From Streptomyces caelestis (GTDB taxonomy: Bacteria; Actinomycetota; Actinomycetes; Streptomycetales; Streptomycetaceae), in the NCBI RefSeq assembly GCF_014205255.1, contig NZ_JACHNE010000001.1, forward strand, positions 3,348,001 to 3,412,000: DNA of 64,000 bases. Direction: 5' to 3'. This document shows positions 55,342 through 64,000 of this stretch, in pieces; position 1 is the first letter of the stretch; every line of letters begins with the position of its first letter. Position numbers and translations under genes: made by a program. Below the pieces are notes generated by a model that was not told where the DNA came from, ran no database searches, and saw only the letters and a program-made list of their open reading frames with translations.

Positions 55342-55359
55342 CTGTATCACGCGATACAG
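55342..55359. promoter_or_regulatory. Palindromic operator upstream of the Crp-family gene
   Basis: CTGTATC-ACGC-GATACAG, a perfect 7-4-7 palindrome between the YCII gene and the regulator, ending 12 bases before the regulator start. A TGTATC-type inverted repeat in this position suggests autoregulation; the binding protein is inferred. Confidence 0.65.
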
Positions 55360-55371
55360 ACGGGAGTTGGT

Positions 55372-56052
55372 GTGGACGGGCACGGATGGCGGCGGCTGCG
55401 GGACGTACCGCTGTTCGCGCGGTTGCCGGACGCCGACATGGTCGCCCTGTGGAACGTGTCCGTACCGCGCCGCTACGCCGCCGGGGAGGTGCTGCGGATG
55501 CAGGGCGAGCCGGCCGATCATCTGCTCGTGCTGCTGAGCGGGAGCACGGCGGCGTCCGCGGCGACGGCGGGCGGGCGTGTGGTGCGGTTCGGCATGTGGA
55601 GGGGGCCGTGCGCGCTGGACAAGGTGGCGCTGCTCGACCGGGCGGGCCACACCGCGACGTTCACCGCGGTCGGGGCGTGCAGCGTGCGCGCCGTGCCGCG
55701 AGCGCGGTTCATGACGCTGCTCGACGACTCGGCGGCGGTCCGCGCGCATGTGCTGCGGCTGCTGGCCGCCCAGGCACGCGCCCAGCAGGACCGGCTGACG
55801 GTCACGATGACCCTGCCGTGCGAGGCACGCCTCGCGGCCTGGCTGCTGGAAGCGGCGGCCGACAGCGGGCCTCTGGTCTCCCTGCCCGGCTCCCAGCAGG
55901 GGCTCGCCGACCTGCTCGGTGTCACCCGCGTGACGGTGAACCGCGCGCTGTCCCGCCTCCGGGGTGACGGCCTGGTCCGTCCGGCACCGGACGGCCGGAT
56001 CGAACTGCTCGCACCGGAGCTGCTCGCGCGGCGCGCCACCCGGCACGGCTGA
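55372..56052 (+). CDS. Crp/Fnr-family transcriptional regulator
   Basis: 226 residues. Cyclic-nucleotide-binding-like beta barrel at about 10-125 (LRDVPLFARLPDADMVALWNV, GEPADHLLVLLSGSTA) without the full cAMP-contact set, then a C-terminal winged helix (GSQQGLADLLGVTRVTVNRALSRLRGDGLV). Start GTG 55372 is chosen because GGGAG lies five bases upstream and the palindrome then sits outside the gene. An earlier ATG at 55336 would run through the operator. Ligand unknown. Confidence 0.87.
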   Translation: MDGHGWRRLRDVPLFARLPDADMVALWNVSVPRRYAAGEVLRMQGEPADHLLVLLSGSTAASAATAGGRVVRFGMWRGPCALDKVALLDRAGHTATFTAVGACSVRAVPRARFMTLLDDSAAVRAHVLRLLAAQARAQQDRLTVTMTLPCEARLAAWLLEAAADSGPLVSLPGSQQGLADLLGVTRVTVNRALSRLRGDGLVRPAPDGRIELLAPELLARRATRHG

Positions 56053-56067
56053 CGGGCACCTCCGGCC

Positions 56068-56694
56068 CTACAACGCCTTCAACGCCCCCGCCGTGGCCCG
56101 GGCCAGCGCCCCCAGATACCCCTTGGGCAGTTTCGGGCTGCGGATCACCACCGAGCGCCAGTAGAGCGGCCCGGAGATCAGGTCGAGGGCCAGGTCGTGG
56201 TCGAGACCCCGGCGGAGTTCGCCGCGGGCTTCCGCCGCCGTGACGATGCCGTTGGCGACACCGTCCTGGCCCTCGCGCAGGGCCTTCTGGAGGGCCTCGG
56301 CGATCTCGGGGTTGCGGGCCGCCTCGGCCTGGAGGTCGGGGATGATCTGCGAGGCGACGGGGTGGCGCAGGGCGCGGGACGTCACCTCGTACAGCAGCCT
56401 CAGGTCGCCCTCCAGCGAGCCGGTGTCCGGCGCGGGCAGGCCCTGCACGGCGAGCGCCGAGACGATGTCGAGGACCAGGTGCAGCTTCGATCGCCAGCGG
56501 CGGTACACCGCCGTCTTCCCGACCCCCGCCCGGCGCGCGATCCCCTCGATGGACATCCGCGCGTAGCCGACGGTCGCGAGCTCCTCGAAGACGGCCGCCC
56601 GGATGGCTTCCGTCACGTCCTCCCGCAATACGGCCGCCCCCGCGGGGGCCCGGCGGCGCCGGGGCTGCTGGGGCTCGTCGGGCTTCGTCGTCAT
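56068..56694 (-). CDS. TetR-family transcriptional regulator
   Basis: 208 residues. HTH at about 30-75 (AIRAAVFEELATVGYARMSIEG, then IARRAGVGKTAVYRRWRSK), then a helical ligand domain of the TetR_C type. Divergent from the TagGH-type exporter genes, with a repeated operator-like element between, so it probably controls polymer export. The ATG at 56694 follows a weak ribosome site; the reading frame extends much further upstream but only as antisense to tagG. Confidence 0.9.
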   Translation of the reverse strand: MTTKPDEPQQPRRRRAPAGAAVLREDVTEAIRAAVFEELATVGYARMSIEGIARRAGVGKTAVYRRWRSKLHLVLDIVSALAVQGLPAPDTGSLEGDLRLLYEVTSRALRHPVASQIIPDLQAEAARNPEIAEALQKALREGQDGVANGIVTAAEARGELRRGLDHDLALDLISGPLYWRSVVIRSPKLPKGYLGALARATAGALKAL

Positions 56695-56713
56695 GCCGAC
56701 AGCATAGGGCGTC

Positions 56714-56787
56714 ACGACGAAACGGTTGCGTTCCGACGTTCGGTCGACGTACGCTCCCGTTACGACGATACGGTCCCGTCCCGACGT
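56714..56787. promoter_or_regulatory. Two 26-bp direct repeats, probable TetR operators
   Basis: Copies at 56714-56739 and 56762-56787 differ at about four of 26 positions (consensus ACGACGAWACGGTYSCGTYCCGACGT written in parts). The first contains AACG-GTTG-CGTT symmetry. They start 48 bases apart, in the promoter region shared by the TetR gene and the exporter operon. Confidence 0.65.
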
Positions 56788-56877
56788 AAGAGGCCGTGAA
56801 GAGTCCGGTAAGAAGAGCCTCATCCCCTCGCTCTTCACGCCCCCACAGATCCCACCCCCCGAACGAAAGCAGCGGAT

Positions 56878-57792
56878 GTGAGCCAGGTCCTCCACACACC
56901 GCCCCAGGCACCGGCCCCGGCCGACGACGACCTCGCGGCCCTCGCCGCCCGCCACGGCCTCTCCGTCAGCGGCGCCCGCCCCTCCCTGCCCGAGTACGTC
57001 CGCCAGCTGTGGGCCCGCCGCCACTTCATCACCGCGTTCGCCACCGCCAAGCTCACCGCCCAGTACAGCCAGGCGAAGCTCGGCCAGGTCTGGCAGGTGA
57101 TGACCCCGCTGCTGAACGCGGCGGTGTACTACTTCATCTTCGGCGTGCTGCTCGGCACCAAGCACGGCGTGCCGGACTACATCCCGTTCCTGGTCACGGG
57201 CGTGTTCATCTGGACGTTCACGCAGAGCTCGATCATGGCGGGCACCCGCGCCATCTCCGGCAACCTCGGCCTGGTGCGCGCCCTGCACTTCCCGCGGGCC
57301 GCGCTGCCCCTGTCGTTCTGCCTCCAGCAGCTCCAGCAGCTGATGTTCTCGATGGGCGCCCTGGTCGTCATCCTGCTCTGCTTCGGCGTGCCGGTCGGGG
57401 TGTCCTGGCTGCTGGCGCTGCCGGCGCTGTTTCTCCAGTTCACGTTCAACGCGGGCGTCTCCATGGTCATGGCGCGCATGGGCGCCAAGACCCCGGACGT
57501 CGCCCAGCTGATGCCGTTCGTGCTGCGCACCTGGATGTACGTCTCGGGTGTCATGTGGAGCATCGACAAGCTGGCACAGAAGGACAGCCTCCCGCACGTG
57601 GTCACGGTGGCCCTGGCGGCCAACCCGGCCGCCGTCTACATCGACCTGATGCGCTTCGCCCTGATCGACAGCTTCCACGCGAGCCAGCTCCCGCTCCACG
57701 TGTGGGCGCTCGCCGCCGGCTGGGCTCTGGTCGCCGGCGTCGGCGGCTTCATCTACTTCTGGAAGGCTGAGGAGACGTACGGCCGTGGCTGA
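56878..57792 (+). CDS. Polysaccharide/teichoic acid ABC exporter permease (TagG-like)
   Basis: 304 residues of the ABC-2 family with six spans. The amphipathic N-terminal helix (SLPEYVRQLWARRHFITAFATAK) and YSQAKLGQVWQVMTPLLNA are typical of TagG/Wzm proteins. It moves a lipid-linked wall polymer across the membrane with the ATPase coded next, whose GTG lies inside its last eight bases. GTG 56878 is the start. Expression is probably controlled by the divergent TetR protein. Confidence 0.9.
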   Translation: MSQVLHTPPQAPAPADDDLAALAARHGLSVSGARPSLPEYVRQLWARRHFITAFATAKLTAQYSQAKLGQVWQVMTPLLNAAVYYFIFGVLLGTKHGVPDYIPFLVTGVFIWTFTQSSIMAGTRAISGNLGLVRALHFPRAALPLSFCLQQLQQLMFSMGALVVILLCFGVPVGVSWLLALPALFLQFTFNAGVSMVMARMGAKTPDVAQLMPFVLRTWMYVSGVMWSIDKLAQKDSLPHVVTVALAANPAAVYIDLMRFALIDSFHASQLPLHVWALAAGWALVAGVGGFIYFWKAEETYGRG

Positions 57793-58609
57793 GCACCTGA
57801 GCGAGAAGATCCCCACCGTCGTCGCCGACGGCGTCGACATCGTCTACCGCGTCAACGGCACCGGCGCCGGACGCGGCTCCGCGACCGCCGCCCTCAACCG
57901 CATGCTGCGCCGCAAGCAGACCGAGAAGGCGTCGGGCGTGCGCCGGGTGCACGCCGTGAAGAACGTGTCCTTCGTCGCGTACCGGGGCGAGGCGATCGGC
58001 CTGATCGGCACCAACGGCTCCGGCAAGTCGACCCTGCTGAAGGCCGTCGCCGGGCTGCTCCCCGTGGAGAACGGCCGTATCCACACCGACGGCCAGCCCT
58101 CCCTGCTCGGCGTCAACGCGGCCCTGATGAACGACCTGACCGGCGAGCGCAACGTGTACCTCGGCGGCCTGGCCATGGGCATGTCCCGCGAGCAGATCAA
58201 GGAGCGCTACCAGGACATCGTCGATTTCTCCGGCATCAACGAGAAGGGCGACTTCATCACGCTGCCGATGCGCACGTACTCCTCGGGCATGGCCGCGCGG
58301 CTGCGGTTCTCCATCGCCGCCGCCAAGGACCACGACGTGCTGCTGATCGACGAGGCGCTGGCCACCGGCGACCGCTCCTTCCAGAAGCGCTCCGAGGAGC
58401 GCATCCGCGAGCTGCGCAAGCACGCCGGAACGGTGTTCCTGGTCAGCCACAACAACAAGTCGATCCGCGACACCTGCGACCGCGTGCTGTGGCTGGAGCG
58501 CGGGGAACTGCGCATGGACGGGCCGACGGAGGACGTCCTCAAGGAGTACGAGGCGTTCACCGGCGACAGGTCCGCCAAGCCGAAGCCGAAGGAGCCGGTT
58601 CCGTCATGA
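57785..58609 (+). CDS. Polysaccharide/teichoic acid ABC exporter ATPase (TagH-like)
   Basis: 274 residues. Walker A GTNGSGKST starts at 75, signature YSSGMAARL is at 165-173, Walker B VLLIDE at 185-190, and the H-loop is in LVSHNNKSI. The N-terminal segment (residues 1-55) with VYRVNG and the sequence YRGEAIGLIG is typical of TagH/Wzt ATPases. There is no long C-terminal carbohydrate-binding domain. It forms the exporter with the preceding permease (8-base overlap). The TagF fusion 4 follows after 88 bases. Confidence 0.92.
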   Translation: MAEHLSEKIPTVVADGVDIVYRVNGTGAGRGSATAALNRMLRRKQTEKASGVRRVHAVKNVSFVAYRGEAIGLIGTNGSGKSTLLKAVAGLLPVENGRIHTDGQPSLLGVNAALMNDLTGERNVYLGGLAMGMSREQIKERYQDIVDFSGINEKGDFITLPMRTYSSGMAARLRFSIAAAKDHDVLLIDEALATGDRSFQKRSEERIRELRKHAGTVFLVSHNNKSIRDTCDRVLWLERGELRMDGPTEDVLKEYEAFTGDRSAKPKPKEPVPS

Positions 58610-58697
58610 GGCGTGCCCCAGTCGATCCTTTTGTCGCATTGATGGCACCATGAGCGAATAAGGTCCGCCTGCCGCGACGGGATGGAGGAGCCCTGTG

Positions 58698-60893
58698 ATG
58701 CCCGAGCTCAGCGTCATCGTCCACGGGCCGAACGTTCAGGACCATCTGACCGAGCTCCTCGACTCCCTCGCCGCCCACCCCCTTCCGGACGCCGAGGTGA
58801 TCGTGGCCGCGGTCGGCGACTGGGCCCGGGAGACGGCCGAGCGGCACACACCGGACGGGCAGGTCGTCCCACTGCCGGACGGTACGGGCGACGCCGCGGC
58901 CCGGGCGGCGGGGGCGGCGCGGGCCTCCGGCCGCTGGCTGCACTTCGTCCACGCCAAGGACGGACTGCCCGCCGGCGCCCTGCGCACGGTCGCCGAGCGG
59001 GTGGCCGAGCTGCCCGGCGAGGTGGACGTCCTGCTCCTGGACCACGTCCGCAGCACCTGGCACACCTCCGGCATGCCCTCCCGGGACGGCTCCCTGCTCG
59101 CCCGGGCGGGCCGTGCCGACGTCACCCTCGACGACTGCGCGCCCCTGCTGCGGCTGACCCCGCTGCTCGGCACCCGCGTGCTGCGCGCGGACTTCTGGCG
59201 GGCGCACGAACAGCGGCTCACCACCGACGACGAGCCGTACGCCGCCCTGGCCGCCCTGCTGCTCGCCGACCGCGTCGCCTGCCTGCCGCACGTCGCCTAC
59301 GAGGACCGCAGGCTGCGCCCCGCGAGCCTGCCCCCGGTCACGCCCGAGCAGTGCTACGGCCTCGTCGAGCGCTACGAGTCGCTCCTCGACCTCACCCGGG
59401 ACCGCCGCGCCGCCCACGCCGCGCTCTACGACGTCATGGTCCGCGACTGCCTGCGCACCTTCGCGCGCGGCGGCATGCCGGAGGAGGTCGCGCGGGAGTT
59501 CTTCGGGCGGGCGTCGCTGGCCGCCCTGCGCCGCCGCCCCGAGGGCTACCGGCGCCCGGCCGGTCTCGAAGGCGTCCGGCGCTCCCTGCTCGAGGAGGGC
59601 GCCTACGGCAGGTACCGGGCCTTCCAGGTCGTCAACCGCACCCGCCGCACCGCCAGGTCGGCCGTACGGACCCGGAAGCGGCAGGCCGGCGCCAAGCTCC
59701 GCGACCACCAGTACCGCAGGGCACTCGGCCGCCCGGTCAATCCCCACCTGGCGGTGTTCTCCGCGTACTGGAACCGCGGTGTCGCCTGCAACCCGGCCGC
59801 GATCGCCGCGAAGCTCGCCGAACTCGCCCCGCAGATCCACCCGGTGTGGGTGGTGACCGAGGAGAACGCGGCCCTGCTGCCGCCCGGCACCGACCACGTC
59901 GTGCCCGGCAGCCGCCGCTACTGGGAGGTGCTGGCGACCGCCAAGTACCTCGTCAACAACGTCAACTTCCCCAACGCTGTGGTCAAACGCCCCGACGCGA
60001 TCCACCTCCAGACCCACCACGGCACGCCGCTGAAGCGCATGGGCATCGACCAGATGGCGTACCCGGCGGCCGCGCAGGGCCTGGACTTCCAGGCGCTGCT
60101 GGCGCGCATCGACAAGTGGGACTACAGCGTCTCCGCCAACAGCCACACCACGCGCATGTGGGAGCGCGCGTACCCGTCGCGCTACGTCTCCCTCGACCAC
60201 GGCTATCCGCGCAACGACGTCTACTACACGGCCGGCGCCGCGGACATCCGCCAGGTCCGCGACAGGCTCGGCATCGCGCCGGGCCGCCGGGCCGTCCTCT
60301 ACGCGCCCACCCACCGCGACTACGAGGCCGGCTGGACTCCGCGCCTGGACCTCGCCGCCCTCGCCGACCGCCTCGGCGATGACACGGTCCTGCTCGTCCG
60401 CGGCCACTACTTCTACGGCGGCGCGGCCTCCCCCCTCACCAACCTGCGCCGCACGGGCCGGATCATCGACGTCTCCTCCTACGACCCGGTGGAGGAGCTG
60501 TGCCTGGCGGCGGACGCCCTGGTCACGGACTACTCCTCGATCATGTTCGACTACGCCAACCTCGACCGCCCGATCGTCATCCACGCCGACGACTGGGAGA
60601 CGTACCGCACGACCCGCGGCGTCTACTTCGACCTGATGGCCGAGGCCCCGGGCCCCATCGCCCGCACCCAGCAGGAGCTGACGGAGATCCTCGCCACCGA
60701 GGCCTGGCGCGACGAGGGCGCGACGAAGTCCCGGGCCGTCTTCCGGCGCCGGTTCTGCGAGTACGACGACGGACGTGCCGCCGAACGCGTCGTCCGCCGG
60801 GTCTTCCTCGGTCAGGACGAACGCGACCTGCCGCCGGTGCTGCCGATCGAGGAACGCACCCCGGCCCCGACCCCGCAGGAGGCGACCGCATGA
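58698..60893 (+). CDS. TagF-like polyol-phosphate transferase with degenerate GT2 domain (fusion 4)
   Basis: 731 residues. The N-terminal domain keeps the GT2 outline (LSVIVHGPNVQDHLTELLDSL) but has AVG at 38-40 where VDD is expected and HAKD at 85-88 instead of DSDD, so it should not bind a nucleotide sugar. The TagF half is complete: VACNPAAIAAKLAELAP, HHGTPLKRMG with H441, LYAPTHRDY, VRGHYFYGG, VTDYSSIMFDYANLDRPIVIH. ATG 58698 has GGAGGAG seven bases upstream; GTG 58695 is possible. It is directly downstream of the exporter and overlaps the next GT2 gene (ATGA). Confidence 0.88.
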   Translation: MPELSVIVHGPNVQDHLTELLDSLAAHPLPDAEVIVAAVGDWARETAERHTPDGQVVPLPDGTGDAAARAAGAARASGRWLHFVHAKDGLPAGALRTVAERVAELPGEVDVLLLDHVRSTWHTSGMPSRDGSLLARAGRADVTLDDCAPLLRLTPLLGTRVLRADFWRAHEQRLTTDDEPYAALAALLLADRVACLPHVAYEDRRLRPASLPPVTPEQCYGLVERYESLLDLTRDRRAAHAALYDVMVRDCLRTFARGGMPEEVAREFFGRASLAALRRRPEGYRRPAGLEGVRRSLLEEGAYGRYRAFQVVNRTRRTARSAVRTRKRQAGAKLRDHQYRRALGRPVNPHLAVFSAYWNRGVACNPAAIAAKLAELAPQIHPVWVVTEENAALLPPGTDHVVPGSRRYWEVLATAKYLVNNVNFPNAVVKRPDAIHLQTHHGTPLKRMGIDQMAYPAAAQGLDFQALLARIDKWDYSVSANSHTTRMWERAYPSRYVSLDHGYPRNDVYYTAGAADIRQVRDRLGIAPGRRAVLYAPTHRDYEAGWTPRLDLAALADRLGDDTVLLVRGHYFYGGAASPLTNLRRTGRIIDVSSYDPVEELCLAADALVTDYSSIMFDYANLDRPIVIHADDWETYRTTRGVYFDLMAEAPGPIARTQQELTEILATEAWRDEGATKSRAVFRRRFCEYDDGRAAERVVRRVFLGQDERDLPPVLPIEERTPAPTPQEATA

Positions 60894-62536
60894 GGACCCC
60901 CGACGTCACCGTGACGGTCATCGTCTACAACGACGCCGAACGCCTCACCCGCGCGGTCGACTCGGTCCGCCGGCAGACCCACGCGAACGTGGAGATCGTC
61001 ATCAGCGACGACCACTCGACGGACGAGACGCCGGATGTGGCACGGCGTCTTGCGGCCGAGGATCCCCGCGTCCGCCATCTCCGCCTGGAGCGGAACAGCG
61101 GTGGTTGCAGCGTTCCGCGCAACCGTGCCCTGGAGACCGCCCGGGCGCCGTACCTGATGTTCCTGGACAGCGACGACGAACTCCCCGACGACGCCGTCGA
61201 ACTGCTGCTCGCCGCGCACCGCGAACGTGAGATCGACTTCGCGATGGGCGCGGTGCAGCGCGTCCGGGTCGACAACGGCCGCCGCTCGACGTGGATGCCC
61301 CACCTGGTCGCCGAGCGCCGCACCCTCGGCGGCATCGAGGCCGACCCGCGTCTGCTCTTCGAGCACCTCGCCACCAGCAAGATGTACGCCCGCGCCTTCC
61401 TCGACCGGCACGGCCTGCGCTTCCCCGAGGGCATCCACTACGAGGACCAGCTGTTCTCGGCTCAGGCGTACTGCCTGGCCAAGTCCTTCACGATCATCCC
61501 GGAGCCGGTCTACCGGTGGTACGTGGCCCCGTTCGCCGCCTCCGAGGCCGCGTCGATCTCCAACCAGCGGCACAAGCTGACCAACGTCCGCGACCGCGTC
61601 CACGTCCAGCACCTCATCGACGCGTTCCTGGCGGAGAGCGGGCACGAGTCGCTGCGGGAGGACAAGGACCACAAGTTCCTCAAGCACGACTTCCGGATGT
61701 ACGCCGGTGACCTGCCCTACCGGGACGAGGAGTGGCTGTCCTCCTTCGCGGACATCGTCACGCCGTACCTGGACACGCTCACCCCGGGCGCGTTCGCCCG
61801 CCTCCCCCGCGCCGAACGAGTCGTCATCCAGCTGATCCGCGACCACCGCCTGCCGGAGGCCAGGCTGGCGGCACGGGGCCTCGGTCACGGAGTGGCCCCG
61901 AGGCAGGTGACGACGGACGAACAGGGCCGCACCTACTGGGGCGACCACATCCCATCCTCGGACCGGTCCCGTCGCGAACTGGACATCTCGGACCTGGAAC
62001 TGGAAACGCGCCCCTTCCCGAGCGCCCAGTTCCGCCACGAGATCACGGAGATCACCCGGGGCCCGGGCGCCTCAGTCGACCTCTCCATCCGCACGTACGA
62101 CCCGGCCCTGCGCCTCCCGGTCGGCCCTCACCGCGCTACTCTCCTCATCGCCCCGGGCCGGCGCCGCCTCCGTGTCCCGTTCCGCCTCTCCCCCGTCCGC
62201 CCCGGCACCTTCGAGGGCCACGCCCACCTGGACCTGGCAGCGGCCCCCCTCCCTTTCCAGGGCTTCGCCGGAGTCCGCCACCCGTTGGTCCGACTGGAAC
62301 ACCAGGGCTTGTCCCACACGGGCCTCCTCCTGGCCCCGCTGACCTTCCCGTCGTTGACGACCCAGGTGCCGTCCCACCGCCTGACGGTAGAACCGGAGGG
62401 CCACGGCCCGGGCCGCTTGCAGGTCCGCTGGGAACCGGTGGGCGTGACGGCGAGGGTGGTACGCCCCGTGGTGCGACGGGTGGCCCGACCGAGGGTGAAG
62501 AGGGCAGCGCGCTTGCTGGCAAGCGCGCTGAAGTAA
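60890..62536 (+). CDS. GT2 glycosyltransferase with C-terminal beta-rich domain
   Basis: 548 residues. GT2 motifs complete: VTVTVIVYNDAERL, SDDHSTDET, NSGGCSVPRNRAL, FLDSDDELPDD. A helical middle region follows, then a beta-rich C-terminal domain of about 170 residues (VDLSIRTYDPALRLPVGPHR). Paralogue of the GT2 at 52339. The ATG has AGGAGG upstream and overlaps the TagF fusion 4 stop, so the two enzymes are made together; this one may supply the sugar transfer its partner has lost. Confidence 0.88.
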   Translation: MRTPDVTVTVIVYNDAERLTRAVDSVRRQTHANVEIVISDDHSTDETPDVARRLAAEDPRVRHLRLERNSGGCSVPRNRALETARAPYLMFLDSDDELPDDAVELLLAAHREREIDFAMGAVQRVRVDNGRRSTWMPHLVAERRTLGGIEADPRLLFEHLATSKMYARAFLDRHGLRFPEGIHYEDQLFSAQAYCLAKSFTIIPEPVYRWYVAPFAASEAASISNQRHKLTNVRDRVHVQHLIDAFLAESGHESLREDKDHKFLKHDFRMYAGDLPYRDEEWLSSFADIVTPYLDTLTPGAFARLPRAERVVIQLIRDHRLPEARLAARGLGHGVAPRQVTTDEQGRTYWGDHIPSSDRSRRELDISDLELETRPFPSAQFRHEITEITRGPGASVDLSIRTYDPALRLPVGPHRATLLIAPGRRRLRVPFRLSPVRPGTFEGHAHLDLAAAPLPFQGFAGVRHPLVRLEHQGLSHTGLLLAPLTFPSLTTQVPSHRLTVEPEGHGPGRLQVRWEPVGVTARVVRPVVRRVARPRVKRAARLLASALK

Positions 62537-62586
62537 GCCCGCCCAGCTGCGGGCAGTCGTGCCGCCGGGGCGGCACGGGTGGGCAT

Positions 62587-62630
62587 GGGGGGTACCCCCC
62601 GCTCGAGCGAAGCCGAAAGCTTGGGGGAGG
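62587..62630. repeat. Streptomyces interspersed palindromic element
   Basis: GGGGGGTACCCCCCGCTCG followed by AGCGAAGCCGAAAGCTTGGGGGAGG. I recall this class of short hairpin element as common between Streptomyces genes. Here it lies between convergent genes and could act as a terminator. Confidence 0.6.
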
Positions 62631-62682
62631 CACCCCGCCACGCCGGGCCGCGGACCCACCCGACCTCACAGCGTCGTACCGC

Positions 62683-64000
62683 TCATCGCACCACGGCGTA
62701 GAGCACCTGCCCCCGAGGCCCCCGGGCCACCTCCCGCAACTCCGCACCACGCCCGGCGGCACCGCCCGTATCCACGACCCACCGCACCCCGTACTCCCGA
62801 AGAATCTCCCCCCGCTCCCGCCCCGACGTCCCCTCCGCGAAGTACCTCCGCACAACCCCCTCCCGCCGCCCCTCATCCGGCAGGAAGAAGTCGGGATACC
62901 CAGGCGCCACGGTGTACGCCCCATACGCCGGGATCTGCCGAGCCGGCCGCCCCGCCCGGGCCATCACCACATCCCCGTACTTCACCCAGGGCGTCATCCA
63001 GTGGTACCCCTCCCACGGCCGCCGGTACTTCTCCGCGACGGCCTCCGGCAGATCCCCTCGCTTCACCACGTAGCCGACCGTCCCCACCTGCGTCCAAGCC
63101 CCCACGACCAACGCCGCCCCCAACGCACACGCCCACCCCACCCGAGCCCACCGCAGCCCGGCCTCCCCCACCTCCACCGCCACCGCCACCTGCGCCGGAA
63201 TCAACGCCGCCGGAAACGCCCGCCCCCACGACCAGTGCCCGCTCAGCCCGCCCACCGCCACCACGACCACCCCCAGCACGAAGAACAGCACCAGCGGATC
63301 CCACCGGTCCCGCCACCACCGCACGCCCAGCGCCATCACCCCGAGCAGCACCAGCCAGTACCGCCCGAGCAGGTCCTCGTACAGGGGTCGGTGCACCGAC
63401 TCCAGGTCACCCTCGGCCCCCGACAGCGCGAAGAAGTCGTAGTACGGCCACAGCAGCAGGACGGCCAGCCCCAGCACCAGCCCGCCGCCCAGCCGGATCC
63501 ACACCACCCGCCCCGGCCGCGCGGCGACCACCGTCGCGACCGCCCCCAGCGTGGCCACGAAACCCGAGAACTGATGGCACAGCAGGATCACCGCCCACAG
63601 CGCCCCCAGCCCGAGCCACACGCCCCACCCCGCGTCACCGTGCCCGTCACCGTCACCGCGCACCGCCCGCCCGAGCCAAGCCCACAAGTGGAACGCGAGC
63701 CCCAGCGCGAACACGCTCGGATACGACACCGTCAGCGCGAGCGAGTTGAGCCCGTAGAAGCCGCTCCAGTTGAACAGGACCGTCCCCCACAGGAACAGCA
63801 GGCTCAGCACGGCCAGTGCGGGCGCGGCACGATGGCCGCTCAGCGTCCGTACGTACCGCCACACCCCCGACAGCAGCAGCGCGAGCCCCGCCAGCGCCCC
63901 CAGTCGCAGCACCACGAAGACCGACAGACCGCTCACCCGGGCGACACAGCCGAGCACCAGCATCCAGGGCGAGTAGTACGGACTCGGCGTGTCCGCGTCG
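62683..64000 (-). CDS. GT-C type membrane protein, 5' end outside window
   Basis: At least 439 residues; the frame is open to the window edge, so the start lies beyond 64000. About nine spans are visible (LAVLSLLFLWGTVLFNW, WLVLLGVMALGVRWW and others) and a C-terminal soluble domain (YGVRWVVDTGGAAGRG). The visible N-terminus PSPYYSPWMLVLGCVARV aligns with SPYYGPYAVTQGVLARL of the 519-residue protein at 47493, and WPYYDFFAL with WPYYDVLAL, so they are paralogues. It is a putative lipid-linked-sugar glycosyltransferase at the far side of the wall polymer region. Confidence 0.8.
   Translation of the reverse strand, partial: DADTPSPYYSPWMLVLGCVARVSGLSVFVVLRLGALAGLALLLSGVWRYVRTLSGHRAAPALAVLSLLFLWGTVLFNWSGFYGLNSLALTVSYPSVFALGLAFHLWAWLGRAVRGDGDGHGDAGWGVWLGLGALWAVILLCHQFSGFVATLGAVATVVAARPGRVVWIRLGGGLVLGLAVLLLWPYYDFFALSGAEGDLESVHRPLYEDLLGRYWLVLLGVMALGVRWWRDRWDPLVLFFVLGVVVVAVGGLSGHWSWGRAFPAALIPAQVAVAVEVGEAGLRWARVGWACALGAALVVGAWTQVGTVGYVVKRGDLPEAVAEKYRRPWEGYHWMTPWVKYGDVVMARAGRPARQIPAYGAYTVAPGYPDFFLPDEGRREGVVRRYFAEGTSGRERGEILREYGVRWVVDTGGAAGRGAELREVARGPRGQVLYAVVR

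Overview
The window is high-GC actinobacterial chromosome with strongly GC3-biased genes, GTG/ATG starts and many 4-base stop/start overlaps. It is almost certainly Streptomyces. The gene order (HelD-type protein, sigU/rsuA, nnaR, narK, mat-like polysaccharide genes, ssrA/smpB, ftsEX, prfB, pkaB/pkaA, ohr/ohrR) agrees with my recollection of the core S. coelicolor SCO2952-SCO2997 segment. I could not run a comparison, so that correspondence is recollection.

Region by region. 0-3.2 kb: a truncated HelD/HelR-type RNA polymerase recycling ATPase, the SigU-like ECF sigma factor with its membrane anti-sigma factor, and a CGNR zinc-finger regulator. 3.4-6.1 kb: nitrate/nitrite transporter and the NnaR-type HemD-fold regulator. 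6.2-10.8 kb: small membrane proteins and a tightly overlapping four-gene operon with WXG100/ESX-like helical proteins. 10.8-15.6 kb: acyltransferase, a bifunctional NodB deacetylase/GT2 synthase (MatB-like) and a Pro/Thr-rich membrane protein, a probable poly-N-acetylglucosamine-type exopolysaccharide locus. 15.7-20.6 kb: LysR, a small DUF2637-like pair, an MFS protein, and a LacI regulator preceded by an operator and what looks like an internally deleted alpha-xylosidase relic. 20.6-27.2 kb: tmRNA, SmpB, an S41 protease, FtsX, FtsE, a sortase-type LAETG surface protein and RF2. 27.3-34.7 kb: two Ser/Thr kinases (PkaB, PkaA) divergent from a 1338-residue FHA-FtsK/SpoIIIE protein. 34.9-38.6 kb: a sugar ABC importer without its own ATPase.

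38.7-64 kb is a cell-wall glycopolymer region. It holds four GT2-plus-TagF (CDP-glycerol:polyol-phosphate transferase-like) fusion proteins, two stand-alone GT2 enzymes, four multi-membrane GT-C type enzymes (one AftB-like), a UDP-glucose 4-epimerase and a TagGH-type ABC exporter. Inserted among them are ohr/ohrR, a YCII protein, a Crp-family regulator and a TetR regulator, with palindromic or repeated operator-like sites. The likely logic is cytoplasmic polymer assembly by the TagF/GT2 fusions, export by TagGH, and external decoration by GT-C enzymes using lipid-linked sugars.

The most interesting observation is reciprocal loss of active-site residues in the four TagF fusions. The two with intact GT2 motifs have Gln in place of the TagF HGTP histidine, while the two that keep this histidine have damaged GT2 motifs. 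Other points of note are the deletion relic beside LacI, the WXG100 operon flanked by two similar proteins, a 75-bp minisatellite with a possible frameshift behind a GT-C gene, and a tmRNA tag that differs from the Streptomyces tag I remember.
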